From Mangifera indica (lineage: Eukaryota; Streptophyta; Magnoliopsida; Sapindales; Anacardiaceae), in NCBI RefSeq assembly GCF_011075055.1, contig NW_025401123.1, forward strand, positions 1-64,000: DNA of 64,000 bases. Reading direction: 5' to 3'. Shown here one piece after another: positions 13,260 through 25,558 of the stretch; positions within the stretch are counted from its first letter, which is position 1; every line of letters starts with the position of its first letter. A program made the translations under genes and the position numbers. The notes beneath the pieces were generated by a model that was not told the origin of the DNA, did not search any database, and saw only the letters and a list, made by a program, of their open reading frames with translations.

Positions 13260-13800
13260 TTTAATTTCTTTCGGCTTTATTTAGTTTGATTTGAATTCGA
13301 ATTGAAATATTTGACTAATTTTTTAAACCAAAATGAACTTGAGTTAGAAGGTGTTTGCTCGATTCAGTTTGAATTTAGCTCAAATTAGTAATTCGAATTC
13401 GTAGCTTGATTTGACTCGAATTAACTCAAATTCATAGTTTGAATTTCTCACTTAGTTTGGCTCAAATTCATAAGTTGAACCAGTAATTTTGAAATTATTT
13501 AAGTAAAATAACGTTATTTTGTCGATAAACCCCGAACTTAAACCATGAATCCGAGCTATAAATTCGAATAATCAATTTAAATCATGAATTTAAGCCAAAC
13601 TGAGCTACAAATCCAAACCATTGATTCGAGCTACAAACTCGAATCAAATTGAGTCAAACAATTTTTTATTCAAATCGAATTTGAGTTTGACTTAATTTTG
13701 ACTTGACACACTTGAACTGAACTCGAGCCAAAACATTTTCTATTCAAGCTGAACTTGAGCCAACAAGTGTTTGAACACAATTCAGTTTGTATCCACCCCT
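13260..13800. repeat. Fold-back (imperfect palindrome) repeat rich in TTCGAATT words
   Basis: The left arm (about 13340-13465) and the right arm (about 13540-13660) are imperfect reverse complements. Each contains short words such as attcgaatt, gctcgaatt, tttggctcaaattcat and their complements. The right end, catccaccccta, resembles the terminal ccccta/tagggg of hAT-type non-autonomous elements. I cannot find a clean left terminus or target duplication. Confidence 0.5.
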
Positions 13801-14499
13801 ATCTAGAAACAAAAGTTGCAAAAAATTCATTACTAATAAAGAAATATAAATAAATGGAAACAAGAATCCATGATACAATATGAAATGAATAAATCATGTA
13901 AGAGAAGAGACTGTATAAAAAAATGTTAATGACGTGAAATCTTGAATTGGTTGTTTGATTTATATGCCAACTATTGAATCTGTTGCCATTTCAATGTATT
14001 TGCATCATACACAACAAAAAATAATTATATTCTCATGAAACCAAACAATATCCACAACACCAATCACTAAAAACAATTAAAGAATGCACTACCACCTTTA
14101 CAGCAAAAAACCTTCAATACTAAAACTCCAATGTAGAAGCATTAAAGAATGCAAATGATCAGATTTTGGACAAAACTGAAATTGGTCATTTGGATTTTAA
14201 ATGAAGAAAAAATAATAGAAAAAAGGAGTTTTTATATCAGAAATTTCATCAAAATGGCAACCCGTAAAAATGGATGTATGTATGGGTATAAAAGTTATAA
14301 GATTGATTGTCTATGTAAAAGCGCTTACAAATAGAGTTATTTAATTTTAAAACCATATAAAATAACATATACAAATCATATAAAGCATTTCAAGATTTGA
14401 TAATTCATCACGTTTTTCTGGTGCGGTTAGAGCTTGGATACTCTGAATGTATTCATCTAGAGAGTGCAATAAGGTTCACGTGTAAACCTAACATACCTG
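13801..14499. other. Intergenic, no gene seen
   Basis: AT-rich sequence with no recognisable coding or RNA gene. It borders the tandem array that begins near 14500. Confidence 0.45.
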
Positions 14500-15270
14500 T
14501 AGAATAAAATAGATTAAATTTAGATTATATATAACTGATATGGATGAAAAATGTTTTTCTAGCTGTTTCAACTTTATGCAATTATATACCAAACCCCTAA
14601 AAAGCTTTGACAGACATCACACGAAACACATACCAAATTGCCAAATAAACCCATAACATGTCAAGAAACGAAAAATTGAGAGCTTTGTATAAAAAAAAAA
14701 TACATTTAAAATTTTGAATAAAATAGATTAAATTAGATGATATATATTTGGCTACTTGTATGTAATTATGCAATTTCTCTGCAACCATATTGAAAGCTTT
14801 GTCGGATATCACACAAAACACATACCAAATAAGCTTTGCAAGACATCACACGAAACACATACCAAATTGCCAAATAAACCCATAACATGTCAAGAAACGA
14901 AAAATTGAGAGCTTTGTATAAAAAAAAAAAAAATACCTTTAAAATTTTGAATAAAATAGATTAAAATTAGATGATACATATTTAACTACTTGTATGTAAT
15001 TATGCAATTTCTCTGCAACCATATTGAAAGCTTTGTCGGATATCACACAAAACACATGCCAAATAAAAATAAAAAATTGAAGTTTTGTATAGAAAAATAT
15101 AAGATTTTTTAAAATTAATATTAGATTATACATAATTATTTTTTCTACCTCACTTTTAGATAATTATGCCAAACATGCCAAACAAAACACATAGCGAACT
15201 CCCAAATAAACCCACATAAAACATGTGCACAAATGAAAAATTTAGGGTTTGTATAGAAAGGCTAACATGC
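14500..15270. repeat. Tandem array, period about 230 bp
   Basis: Two nearly identical units are visible, about 14603-14832 and 14833-15061. The offset is 229 bp at agacatcacacgaaacac (14612 and 14841) and 234 bp at ctttgtcgga (14797 and 15031); the difference is the length of an A run. Diverged copies lie before (about 14500-14602) and after (about 15080-15250, with caaataaaccca and aacatgt words). The small ORFs inside are by-products of the repeat. The array ends about 1.1 kb upstream of the decarboxylase start. Confidence 0.85.
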
Positions 15271-16242
15271 ATGACATATAATATCCTAAAATGAACATAT
15301 ATTTTAACAGAAATATTCTCTAAACATGAATTTCAACTGAACTTTGAAATACCGTCGTATGCTTTGCAAACAAATTTTCAACTATTTTAATTGATTTCTC
15401 AATTTTATTCGAGTAAAATCTTATGGAAACAACTAACTATCAAAATTTGAATCAACCTAAAAATCAAAGAAGGAGAAAAGAGAGATAGTAAACAAATAAT
15501 GAGTTTTACATAAGGGTAAATTTACAATAGCATAATTGCTGACTAATATTAATTAAGATTTGAAAAGGTAATTACTTTCGGATGCCAACCTACCTCTTTT
15601 GATTATGAAATAAATATCTCTAAGCCCAAATTAATGTTCCCACCTCAGCTTTGGTAAATTACTATTCCCTACTCTAGCTTTGTAAATTATCAATATGTCA
15701 CATTTTGATAATGTTTGTTCATGAATTATGGCTCGGAATACAACTGCAGATAGGACAAATAAAATTGCCTTTGAATAATTTACTTTACCATTAAAACTAC
15801 TTTGCATTCTTGTCTCTGTTTTTGTCTTAGACCAAATGTCTTTGGCACCAAAGAGTTTTAAGATTTGGTTTAAGAGGGTTTAACAATCTTTTTTTGTTTC
15901 TTTCATTTTTTTTTAAATCTCTGATATAACATGTATCATTTGTTAGCTTCCCTAAAGCTAAGGTGGAAAAATGTGATTCCTCAGATTTTAATTTGCTGCC
16001 AGGCTGATTGAGCATTTTCGTGTGGCCAGGTCTCATTGATATCGAAATCTTTCTGCATGAACTGGTCCCTTCCCTTCCGACGCCACCACAATATTTGATG
16101 GTATATTTTGACCCATATTTCAATGCCAACATCTGCCCTTCAACGCCAATTTTGCCTAAACACGTGACAACAGCCACAATTTTAGTGGCACTGAATAAAA
16201 CATGTGTAAATTTGTTTAATTTTCTTTTTCACGACCGCCCCC
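15271..16242. other. 5' flank of the decarboxylase gene
   Basis: There is no separate gene. A W-box-like TTGACC lies at 16108-16113. A segment at 16009-16040 recurs in diverged form 4.2 and 4.5 kb downstream (20258-20290 and 20478-20510). Overlapping ORFs on both strands have no recognisable protein. Confidence 0.45.
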
Positions 16243-16250
16243 TATATATA
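16241..16250 (+). promoter_or_regulatory. Probable TATA box of the decarboxylase gene
   Basis: The sequence cctatatata lies about 85-90 bp before the chosen ATG, a normal distance for a plant gene with a short leader. It is the best TATA match in the near upstream region. Confidence 0.6.
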
Positions 16251-16333
16251 TTCCAAGGTTTCCTTTCCATGAAATGTGCACCTTCTCTACCATCTTTCAT
16301 CCTATCAGCAAAACAACAAACCCCTCTTTCATT

Positions 16334-17878
16334 ATGGGTAGCTTTCAAAAAGTCGTTGAACTTGAAAATGAGATAGTCTCAGTCACTAACCCCTTGGACT
16401 CCGACGAACTCAGGAGGCAAGGCCACATGATTATAGACTTCATTGCTGATTATTACAACAACATTGAGAAATATCCGGTTCGAAGCCAAGTTGAACCGGG
16501 TTATCTCAGCAAACGTTTGCCACAATCTGCACCGAATAATCCTGAACCTATCGATAAAATCCTCCAGGATGTCCAGGAACATATTGTCCCCGGAATAACA
16601 CATTGGCAAAGTCCTAATTTCTTTGCATATTTCCCTTCAAATGCTAGCATTGCTGCGATTCTCGGAGAAATGCTTATCACGGCCTTTAATGTTGTAGGAT
16701 TCAGCTGGATATCATCACCCGCTGCAACTGAGCTGGAGAGTATTGTTATGGATTGGCTTGGAGAAATGCTGAAGCTTCCAAAGCCTTTCCTTTTCTCTGG
16801 TAATGGAGGAGGTGTTTTACAAGGAACTACTTGTGAGGCAATTCTGTGCACTTTAACTGCTAGAAGAGATCAAGTTCTAAGGAAGATTGGAAGAGAAAAC
16901 ATAACGAAGCTTGTTGTTTATGGGTCTGATCAAACTCATAGTGCATTTCAAAAAGCTGCTCAAATAGCTGGAATCAATCCCAAGAATTTCCGGGCTATTA
17001 AGACGACCAAATCATCATTATTTGGCCTAACCCCGGAGTCACTACTGTCAACTATTAAGTCAGATGTAGAAGCTGGGCTAACTCCATTTTTCCTTTGTGC
17101 CACAGTCGGGACGACATCAACAACAGCAATTGATCCCTTAGGACCCCTCTGCAAAATCGCAAAAAAATATAGCATATGGGTGCATGTTGATGCTGCATAT
17201 GCTGGAAGTGCCTGTATATGCCCAGAGTTTCGCCATTTCCTCGATGGTATTGAGGATGTAGACTCGTTTAGTATGAATGCACATAAATGGTTCTTCACCA
17301 CTCTAGATTGTTGCTGTCTATGGGTGAAGGATCCCAGTGCTCTTATAAAGTCGCTTTCAACATATCCTGAGTACTTGAGGAACAAGGCTAGTGACTCGAA
17401 GCAAGTAGTTGACTATAAAGATTGGCAAATTACCCTAAGCCGAAGATTTCGTTCCTTGAAACTATGGCTAGTGCTACGAAGCTATGGAGTTACCAACCTG
17501 AGGATGTTCCTACGCAGGCACGTGAAGATGGCCAAGACATTTGAAGAGCTTGTTGCTAGTGATAAGAGGTTCGAGATTGTTGTCCCAAGAAATTTCAGTA
17601 TGGTTTGTTTCAGAGCAGTGCCATGGGTATTAAGCTTAGGTAAAAATAAGTATAGAAATCTGTCAGCCCCAGAGGAGGAGCAAGCGAATGAACTTAACAG
17701 AGAGTTGTTGGAGTCGGTAAATGCATCCGGGAAAGTGCACATGACGCATACCATGGTGGCTGGAATTTATATGATAAGATTTGCGGTAGGTGGGACTTTA
17801 ACAGAGGAAAGACATGTCAGAGGAGCTTGGAAGCTGGTGCAACAACAACTGGAAGCAATACTATGCATATCAGTTTGA
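16334..17878 (+). CDS. TYDC: Tyrosine/aromatic-L-amino-acid decarboxylase (plant type II PLP)
   Basis: The frame is intact and intronless, 514 residues. The ATG at 16334 (MGSFQ...) is preferred over the upstream in-frame ATG at 16274 because family proteins start close to here. The protein is a PLP enzyme that decarboxylates tyrosine or DOPA to tyramine or dopamine, probably in the cytosol. Visible landmarks are the N-terminal helical segment with [39 protein letters not shown]-stacking His202 (DQTHSAF), Asp286 (VDAAYAG), the PLP-binding Lys318 (NAHKWFF) and the catalytic-loop Tyr347 (PEYLRNK). Tyr347 is kept as in true decarboxylases; Phe there marks aldehyde synthases. Ser369 (LSRRFR) sits at the position where phenolic-substrate enzymes have Ser and tryptophan decarboxylases have Gly. 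Substrate preference is inferred from that residue. It is the only intact host gene in the window. Confidence 0.95.
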   Translation: MGSFQKVVELENEIVSVTNPLDSDELRRQGHMIIDFIADYYNNIEKYPVRSQVEPGYLSKRLPQSAPNNPEPIDKILQDVQEHIVPGITHWQSPNFFAYFPSNASIAAILGEMLITAFNVVGFSWISSPAATELESIVMDWLGEMLKLPKPFLFSGNGGGVLQGTTCEAILCTLTARRDQVLRKIGRENITKLVVYGSDQTHSAFQKAAQIAGINPKNFRAIKTTKSSLFGLTPESLLSTIKSDVEAGLTPFFLCATVGTTSTTAIDPLGPLCKIAKKYSIWVHVDAAYAGSACICPEFRHFLDGIEDVDSFSMNAHKWFFTTLDCCCLWVKDPSALIKSLSTYPEYLRNKASDSKQVVDYKDWQITLSRRFRSLKLWLVLRSYGVTNLRMFLRRHVKMAKTFEELVASDKRFEIVVPRNFSMVCFRAVPWVLSLGKNKYRNLSAPEEEQANELNRELLESVNASGKVHMTHTMVAGIYMIRFAVGGTLTEERHVRGAWKLVQQQLEAILCISV

Positions 17879-18331
17879 ATTATTATTGATCTGGTATACA
17901 TTCTGCTAGTCTCTTACCTTTATCTGCGCTTAAATCATATCAAATACCAACATTATTTCAACATATATAATGGCACTAACTGACATTCATATCTTCTAGG
18001 GTTGGAAACGACGCCACTATCATAAGGTTAGTGGAAACACACCCTTGATATTTCTAACATATATATATGTGTGTGTAATTTACAGTACTTAATCATCTAT
18101 CATTGTTTTGCAGATGAAATAAGCCTTCTAACTTCTTTGTTGTCAAAGATGTTCGGATTGATATAGGTTGTTGTATTTGGTGAAATAAGCTTCCTGACAT
18201 CTCTTACGTAAAAGATGTTTTGGATTGATAGATTGTTGTAGCTGATCGCATATTTTGAGCTGGAATTGTTGTTACATTTATTTCTATTTGAAATTGGTGT
18301 TGACCTCCTAAGACTTTTATGTTGTAATAAA
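17879..18331 (+). other. 3' UTR region of TYDC with possible introns and poly(A) signal
   Basis: An AATAAA lies at 18326-18331, about 450 bp after the stop. Two stretches have splice-like borders: 17894-17999 (gtatac ... cttctag) and 18027-18113 (gttagt ... ttttgcag). They could be 3'-UTR introns. This is a guess from the signals only. Confidence 0.35.
18115..18246. repeat. Tandem duplication of about 66 bp in the TYDC 3' region
   Basis: Copy 1 (18115-18180) and copy 2 (18181-18246) both start tgaaataagc, contain aaagatgtt and ggattgata, and end in ttgttgta plus a few bases. They are diverged, so the duplication is not recent. Confidence 0.7.
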
Positions 18332-20257
18332 TTGTATTATTATTGATACTTTGTTACCATTGATTGAGATGTTAATTGATTGAAGTGTATTTTGTTCGAT
18401 GTTATGTTTACTTATAATTGGTATCTGTTTGGCCTACTTAGTAAAAACATGAAAATTCATTTTTATTTCACCTTCCCATTTAATTCACATATTTTTTAAT
18501 CCAAAATGTATTAAATATATATTTTACAAGTTTTTCATATTAAATACATATTAAACAGTCGCTTTATTCATTTTCAGATTTTTTGAATTTTTAAAGAAAT
18601 TCAAAACAGCGTCCTTTCGATACCCAAGTCTAAAATACGAATTTAATTTTCAATTAAATACCTTAAAAAACCACATTTTTAAAATCTCTAACATCTTCAT
18701 TCATAACACCAAGTTCAATTTTATAACATTAGTAAAAAAAATTTCACATAATTTTCTTACATCAAATCAATATTTTTTTTTTTTTAAACTTAACTCTTCA
18801 TCTTTGTTATTCTCCAAAAAAGTAAACTTTTATTGTCTTTTCTTTTACCTATTTATAGCTTCACTATGTTTACTAATTTGAGACATTATTAATCTTATTG
18901 CATATTTATCTAGCGGTACAATGGTTGAATATGATATATTATTTTATATTAATTTTAATAGTTAATTAAACACTTTATATATAAATTATTATAGTGATTT
19001 TAACTAAGAGATCCTTGAAAATTGTTAAAATTATTATAGATATTATTGTATTTTTAATAATGTATTAATAACAATGTGTTGTATTGAACCTATATATACA
19101 CGTTTCGTCTTTTTTTCATATTCACATTTTTTACAAACTTATTTTTCACCATTCATTGTATCATATCCGTATAATTTCGGTATTATTTTTTCCAATTCTC
19201 ATATTTACTAACTAGACTACTTAGTAGTGATATTGTGAATGTTGAGATGATGTGATCAGATAAGGATTGAAATGATGTGGTGTTTCATTAGTGAAGTTGT
19301 GAATGTTGAGACCATAGTGATGCGATTAGTGTTTCAATGAGATGGTGTTTTTCAGTTGAAGTTGAATGTTAGAGGTACGAAGTTCAGATAGTGATGATGT
19401 GAATGTTGAGATGATGGTACTACAATGCTATGAATGATCATCAGATCATGGTGATATGGTGTGAATTTTTTTTTTTTAAGATAATGGTCATTTAGTTTAA
19501 ATGGGGATATTGACGGACAGAGGTGTGGTTTGGTTTAGGTGAGAATATTGATCAAAGCTAAATTAAATAGGGGATATAAAAACCTTTTGACATTATCAAA
19601 ACTCACCATTCACTTTTACACAAAAAGAAGTGATTGAATATTCCTCCTCATTTGTTTGTTTTTATTACTTGCCTTAGGTCTTCAATTCATATAAAGAGTT
19701 GTCGAAACTTTAAAATTTTGTTTTAGTTTGTTATTTTTAATTTGATTGACACTGGTTGAGATCTGGTAGCTTTTTTTGTACCAACATCCAGGGTGTATTG
19801 TATTTGTATTATCAACCAATAGAAGAATCCAAATATTTTCTTTAATTGTTGGTTCTTTTCTTGATTCTACTCATCCATTTGTTTCATGCACCACAAAAAC
19901 TATGCCAACCCTAAATAGGTGGAATTCAGAAAATGGAATGATATATGTAGTTAGTAGTGTTGAAGTTTCACAACCCAAACAGTTATATGCACATTCCAAC
20001 TCCTCGAAGTGCAACGACAGCATATAGTTATAACATTAATCTCAAAATAATTCCAAAGCAATGCACTGTATTAATCTTACCAATTATTTATTTATTGGGC
20101 TTGTATTTCTTTTTAATCATATGTCATGCTTCTCAAAAATTAATAAACGAGCCAAGAACATCAAAATGGTAGACAGGTCCAATTAATGCATCGATTTTCA
20201 CTTATCCATCCACCAACTCCATTAACAACTTTCTCTCTCATCCATGCAAATTATATA
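18332..20257. other. AT-rich intergenic DNA
   Basis: No gene was recognised. Around 19230-19420 the phrase gtgaatgttgaga recurs three times at irregular spacing, a decayed low-copy repeat. Short ORFs at 19776-20172 match nothing I know. Confidence 0.4.
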
Positions 20258-20512
20258 TGAGCAATATCGAGTGGCCAGGTCTCAATTGGGTCCCAAGATT
20301 ATTTCTTGCAGTGTTTAGTCCTTTTCAATATCAATTATTTTATTTTATATTTATAATCACATAATCCAATAACAACTTTCTCATGGAATGCATGAAACAT
20401 ATAATCCAATAACAATTTTATATTTATTTCTTGCAGTGTTTAGTCCTGAGATCTTTTAAGGCCATATCAATTATATTTGAACAATTAATCTAGTGGTCAG
20501 GTCTCAATTGAG
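20258..20512. repeat. Local duplications sharing a motif with the TYDC upstream region
   Basis: The phrase gtgg(c/t)caggtctcaattg occurs at 20270 and 20491, cagtgtttagtcct at about 20310 and 20436, and ataatccaataacaa at about 20361 and 20401. The first phrase also occurs 5' of TYDC at 16021. Confidence 0.55.
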
Positions 20513-20869
20513 TAGCAATCCCGTTTTGAAGATATGGGCCGGATCGGCCGGTCTATGAAAATTTTACGGCTTAACTCCAATCTTATTTTTATTGGTTAAG
20601 CCTTGATCAGGCCTACGTGTTTAAACAAAATTTTAAATTTTTTAAATAAAAATTTAAACATAAATTTTTTTAATTATTAAAACTGAAAACAGTACTATAA
20701 ATATTTTCTTGATAATTTTTTCATTTATGACGAAAAAATATCGTAATTATATAATAAAATTATTATAACATAGTATAAATTAATTAATTTACATATTATA
20801 CAATTATAAATATAAATATAATATATATACCATAACATTTACCTACTTGTCCTCGAAGTTCAGAGTTTT

Positions 20870-22870
20870 TAATTCTTCAAAGATATTTTATGTGATTCGA
20901 TTTTATAATTTGAAATCAATTTTGACCAAATCTTTTATACATATGATCGCGTCCACCATGTTTGGGTTTAAATTGAATCACTTATCATCTAACATACATC
21001 TACCTATACTAAAAGTGGATTTCGATGATATAGTTAACACTATAAGAGTTAGTAGATCTTGGGTTATAGCAACAAGCATATGAAAAGTTTATGTCATGTC
21101 TTTCCATCGTACTAAAACATTCAGTTTCTTAGCATTATATCATTGAACAATTTCTAAAGGTAATAGCTAATATTGATATAATTATAAAACTGACTATAAT
21201 TTGTACTTTGACTCACAGTCTACTTACCTTTGTGGAAGAACTAATATGTGCACGACTTTTTTTGGCCTGAACTACTAGAACTTAACTCTGGTTCTGAACT
21301 TTGTCTAGCCCTTCCGTATTTTTGTTCTTAAATGTTATACATTTCCATTAAAAATTCTTGAACATAGTTAATGGAATTAACGTTATTGGTAATTGACAAA
21401 TTATCATTGATAGCATCAAATAAATTTTGTAGTCCTAATGTTTTTAACCTAGGATCCAAGACAGTGGCTACAGAATAAAGTAAAAGAATTTCGCTCTAAT
21501 ATTTTTAAATTTTTTGTTCTATTAGCCTAGATATATTATAGAAAGTATTATAATATCTATACTCTTTAAAAACATCACTTATTTTTAACATACTATATAT
21601 TATTGAACAAATAGTTGTATAATACACATTTGAGCAATGGTCTGTGGTTGTCTTTAATGGCTTTAACATATTCATCAGAGTCATAGCAATCTTCCAATCT
21701 TGATCTATAAAAAAAAAAAGGATTTTTTAAATCTTTTGATTGGGTATTGAAAATCATGTTATAGGAACTTCATACCCTTCGCATGCTTTTAACATAATAT
21801 ATGTTGAATTTCACCTAATTTTAATATTTACTTTTAATTTTTTTTGTTCTAACCCCATTGATTTATATAATTCATGATATGTTTGTACTCGTAATAGAGA
21901 TGATGAAATGTATGCAATGATATGTCTAATTGTTTATATATGTTTTTTAGTCATGCTCACACCATTTTGAGCTATTAAATTAATAACATGATATGCACAC
22001 CTAATATGAAATATTTTTTCTTTAAATGGAGAAGATAAATAACTATACATTAATTGAATAATTCTATCATTATTTTTGACATTATCAAAAGTAATTGAAA
22101 AAAATAGAATGATTAATTTTATATTCCTAAAAAATATTTGCTAAAGCACAATAAATTGTGAAACCATCATGCAAATATTCTAAATTTCTAAATATAATAA
22201 TTTTTTTGCACAATTGTCAATTAGAATTAATGTAATAAGCACTTTTGCATAGGTACCTTAATCTTGATTTGTAGTTGTTTATAAAGCAAAAGTTATTAAA
22301 ATAACACCATTAAAATTACTTAATTCTCCAATAACTTTTAATTTCATTAATTCATAATTTCTAAGAATGTCTAACCTAAGAGTTGACCTATAAATTCTTT
22401 TAAATGTGAGATAAACACTATTTTGTAACATCTTTTTTAAAATTTCATTTTTCGTGTAACTAAAAAATTGATTAGAAGCAACAACATACATGGTCATGTA
22501 TTCTCGCATCTTTATTTGATCGTACATGAAAATTGACATTTCTCCCATATGTTTAGACCAAATTAGACCTCATTAGACCTCTTGCTAAACCAATGTTGGG
22601 AATAACCGATCACAATTTGGTGAAGGCAATTTGTTTTTGCCTTCTGAACTCGTATGAAATTTTTTTACAATAATCAATAATATATCGGCAAAGATGCCCC
22701 ATACAACTCTACTTGCACATGTAAAACATGAACCATAGTGTTTACATACTGCTCAACGAATTATTTTTCCTTTGATTGTTTCTTATGTTTAATCGAAGTG
22801 ATCTCACACTATTGATGTTTGTTTTATCTTTCTCTTTGTCAAACTTGTGCCTATACCACTTTCGTCAATT
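20870..22870 (-). pseudogene. Decayed hAT transposase (RICESLEEPER-like)
   Basis: Read on the minus strand, the blocks are in family order. A possible BED-finger remnant lies near 22700-22760. The 22279-22548 segment (YRSTLRLDILRNYELMKLK) matches the LR.DI...Y...K block. FDNVKNND, with a catalytic-core Asp, lies near 22072-22095 and FHIRCAYHVINLI near 21980-22015. A C-terminal dimerisation remnant with STFSIGRCMLDD and NMVDAIICIKDL lies near 20920-21060. Frameshifts and stops lie between all blocks. The terminal repeats could not be fixed: a tagaggtgtgaatt-like end is near 23305 (minus strand) and gggccggatcggccgg near 20537. The protein would cut and paste the element; this copy is dead. Confidence 0.8.
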
Positions 22871-25174
22871 GGTTCTCCACTTGTTCCATCTTGTGCACTA
22901 TCAATAATGTCATTAGCGCTAACATGATAATATTCAAATTAATTGAATTCATTTGATCTTGTATCCATTTGTTAAATATTTTTAATTAATAAAATTGAAA
23001 TAAAAACTAAATTATAAATATAGAGAATTATTGTTTGCAAATTCAAATAGTTTCAAAATGAGAGTTGATGAGAAAAAATGAAATTAAGAATAATGAAAGA
23101 TTGAGAGTTTGAGAGTGTGAGTTATGTAAATGAAATTTGGAAAAGGAAGAGGGGGTTTAGGTTGTTTATATAGGAAAAAGAAAAAAAATAGACCCATAAC
23201 CTAGCTTGGAAAGTTCATAGGCAAGGGACACGTTATAGTAATGGGTCGAACTATTTTTTCATACTTCAGGTCAGACCGTGTGTCAACTCAGCTTAATTCA
23301 CACCTCTAGTCCTATTATTATTTCTGGCAAAAAAAATATTTACAATATATATATATTTTGGTTATATTGTCCAACTCCTTAGCAATAGTTTCTCGTAAAT
23401 GGTATCCAAAGACAAAATTAGCTAGTATACATCAATAATATGTGGCCATCAATTTTGCATGACATCTTCATAATGATTTCTATTTTCTTTAACACAACTC
23501 AATCTCAACTGTCATGGATGAGGGACATTGTGTTGCACTTTCATGAAATTCAAAATTGGTTGGGTTGTCCTTTCATGTTGAACTAGATTTAGAGAAAATG
23601 ATACTGCTCCCTAGGTATGAATTAATTGGTAGTTCCCGAAGAAGTGAGTAAATCCATACTAGTTTTTAGTGTTTGACCTGGGGATGGCTTTATGGTTCTT
23701 TGAGCTCTAAGACACAATATTGTCTCCAAGTGTGATCACATGTCAATATATTGTTAGAGTAGTGTCCTAAACCCGATCATATTTTTTTATAATCTTTGAG
23801 ATTTTATTAATAAATATGATATTTGCATTATCTTTTTTTTTTCAATTCAAAATAGATAATTATCCTAAAAATAGTTTAATCATGACGAGAATATCAGTAT
23901 TCGACACCTAATCGTGAGAACCCTATGTTCATATGAGATAGTTATTCTTAAACCCATTCGTAACTTTGACATTACTATGACCAAGGGCACAAATAATAGT
24001 GATAGAGTTATTATTGTGTTAAACAACCTCATCGAAAGATGATGACAATTTTTATATGTCAAAGTTGTTTATTGATAATTTGGTGCAACAAATAGATACA
24101 TGATGTAGACATATTCATCAAACTGACCTGCCAAGGGGATTCTATATGGATGGTTGCTTCAATATTTATAAAAAATATGCTCTTTGTAAATGGACGTGCA
24201 TGTGTTCTTTAGATTTGAGGTTACCAGACCATTTTGTACAAGGATCAGTATAGTTTGACACTAGCCTAACGTAGTCTAATTAATGGATTTTTAGAAAGGT
24301 GATGATTAGTCATATTGTGGTCTCTATGAAAGCTATGATAGATCAATAAAGGATTTGTCATTCCCTCATACGAGAGCTGATATCTTAGTTAAAGTTTACT
24401 AACAAATGTCAATGATTAATTAAATCTATGACTATAGTATAATTAAGTTGATGTTCGATTCAATATTATTCGATCATTGACAGAAGTTAATCTATGTAAT
24501 TTGAGGAGCCTTGAGGGAGACACTTAATTTATATCTCAACCTTGAAGGGATGTCGTATAACGAAATGATCAAACTATATGAGTAACCGTATCATTGATAG
24601 GTTAAAAAACACATGTTCACCCTTAACTAATCGGTTAGTCATGATGTCTTACCAAAGGCCAATCTTGATCTGTGTCTAAACGGATGTCAGGTCAAATGCC
24701 TAACACAAATCAAAACACTTTTGACTTAATAGAGAGCCTACAGGTCATACTAAAAAAAAAGAGTTGATGAACTCTAAAGGCGTAGGATTGTCTGAGTTAG
24801 ATCTGGTCTGAATTTCAAATAGAGAATTTAAAGTCTTGGAAAGGTCTGTAGACTCGTAAGTATATTTTGTTGTACTTTGGGACCTTAGTGTAATAATCTT
24901 AAGAATTTAAGATGTATGCGAAAAATGGAAAGGTTTGATTTTGTAAATGGATAAATCCAAAGCACATCACCTAATTTGAAATTCAAACTAGGCTAAAGAT
25001 ATGATTTTATCTTTTCTATGTTATCTTCGTAACCTTATGATTTTAGATTGATTGCCAAAAATCATAAGGAAATTAATTAGGTGATGTACAAGTGTAGGAT
25101 GCAAGCTCGAGTGCATGTAAATACATAATTGGGCATAAACAAAGAAGAAAAAAGCCACTCACCTAAGCTGCATG
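22871..25174. other. Intergenic; hAT right flank, then retroelement-like non-coding DNA
   Basis: No gene was recognised. The part up to about 23310 is probably the rest of the hAT copy. From about 23756 (tgttagagtagtgtcc) to 24900 the sequence looks like a decayed LTR or leader of a retroelement, but no second LTR was found. The segment 24963-25089 folds back: acatcacctaatt pairs with aattaggtgatgt, and inside it ccttatgatttt pairs with aaaatcataagg. Confidence 0.35.
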
Positions 25175-25210
25175 CATTGTACTGGTGGGAATTATCCCAC
25201 CCATACAATG
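25175..25210. repeat. Near-perfect inverted repeat, 16-bp arms
   Basis: The arms cattgtactggtggga and tcccacccatacaatg pair with two mismatches around a 4-base loop. It could be part of a decayed LTR promoter, since a tatatata box follows at about 25300, or a chance hairpin. Confidence 0.6.
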
Positions 25211-25558
25211 TACATCAGGGAAAGTAATGTTTTCTGGGTGTACATGGGGAAATCTGCCTAGGCCATGCACAAGGCATGGGCGGATCTTTCTTTTATGTAT
25301 ATATATGCAAGTATTCTCGCATTCTTAATATACACTATTCAATATACATAACCCTAGCCACATAGTGAGTGTTTTTTTCCATCCCTCTCATGCAAATACA
25401 ATTGTCCTTGAGTTCTATCAAGCCTTGAGCATAGTCAAACCTCCATAATAAGTGTTTTGTGCGGATACCAAGATGCTGACTTACGCTTGGTTCTGAAAGC
25501 ATGACTTCACAACTTCTCGCAATCAAATAAAAATGAATGAGTTAGCTACATAGGTATA

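Noticed and set aside
15827..16376. Overlapping ORFs on both strands 5' of the decarboxylase
   Set aside because: No recognisable domain; they overlap each other and the promoter of the real gene.
16501..17754. Minus-strand ORFs inside the decarboxylase
   Set aside because: They lie opposite a conserved coding sequence and carry no known domain.
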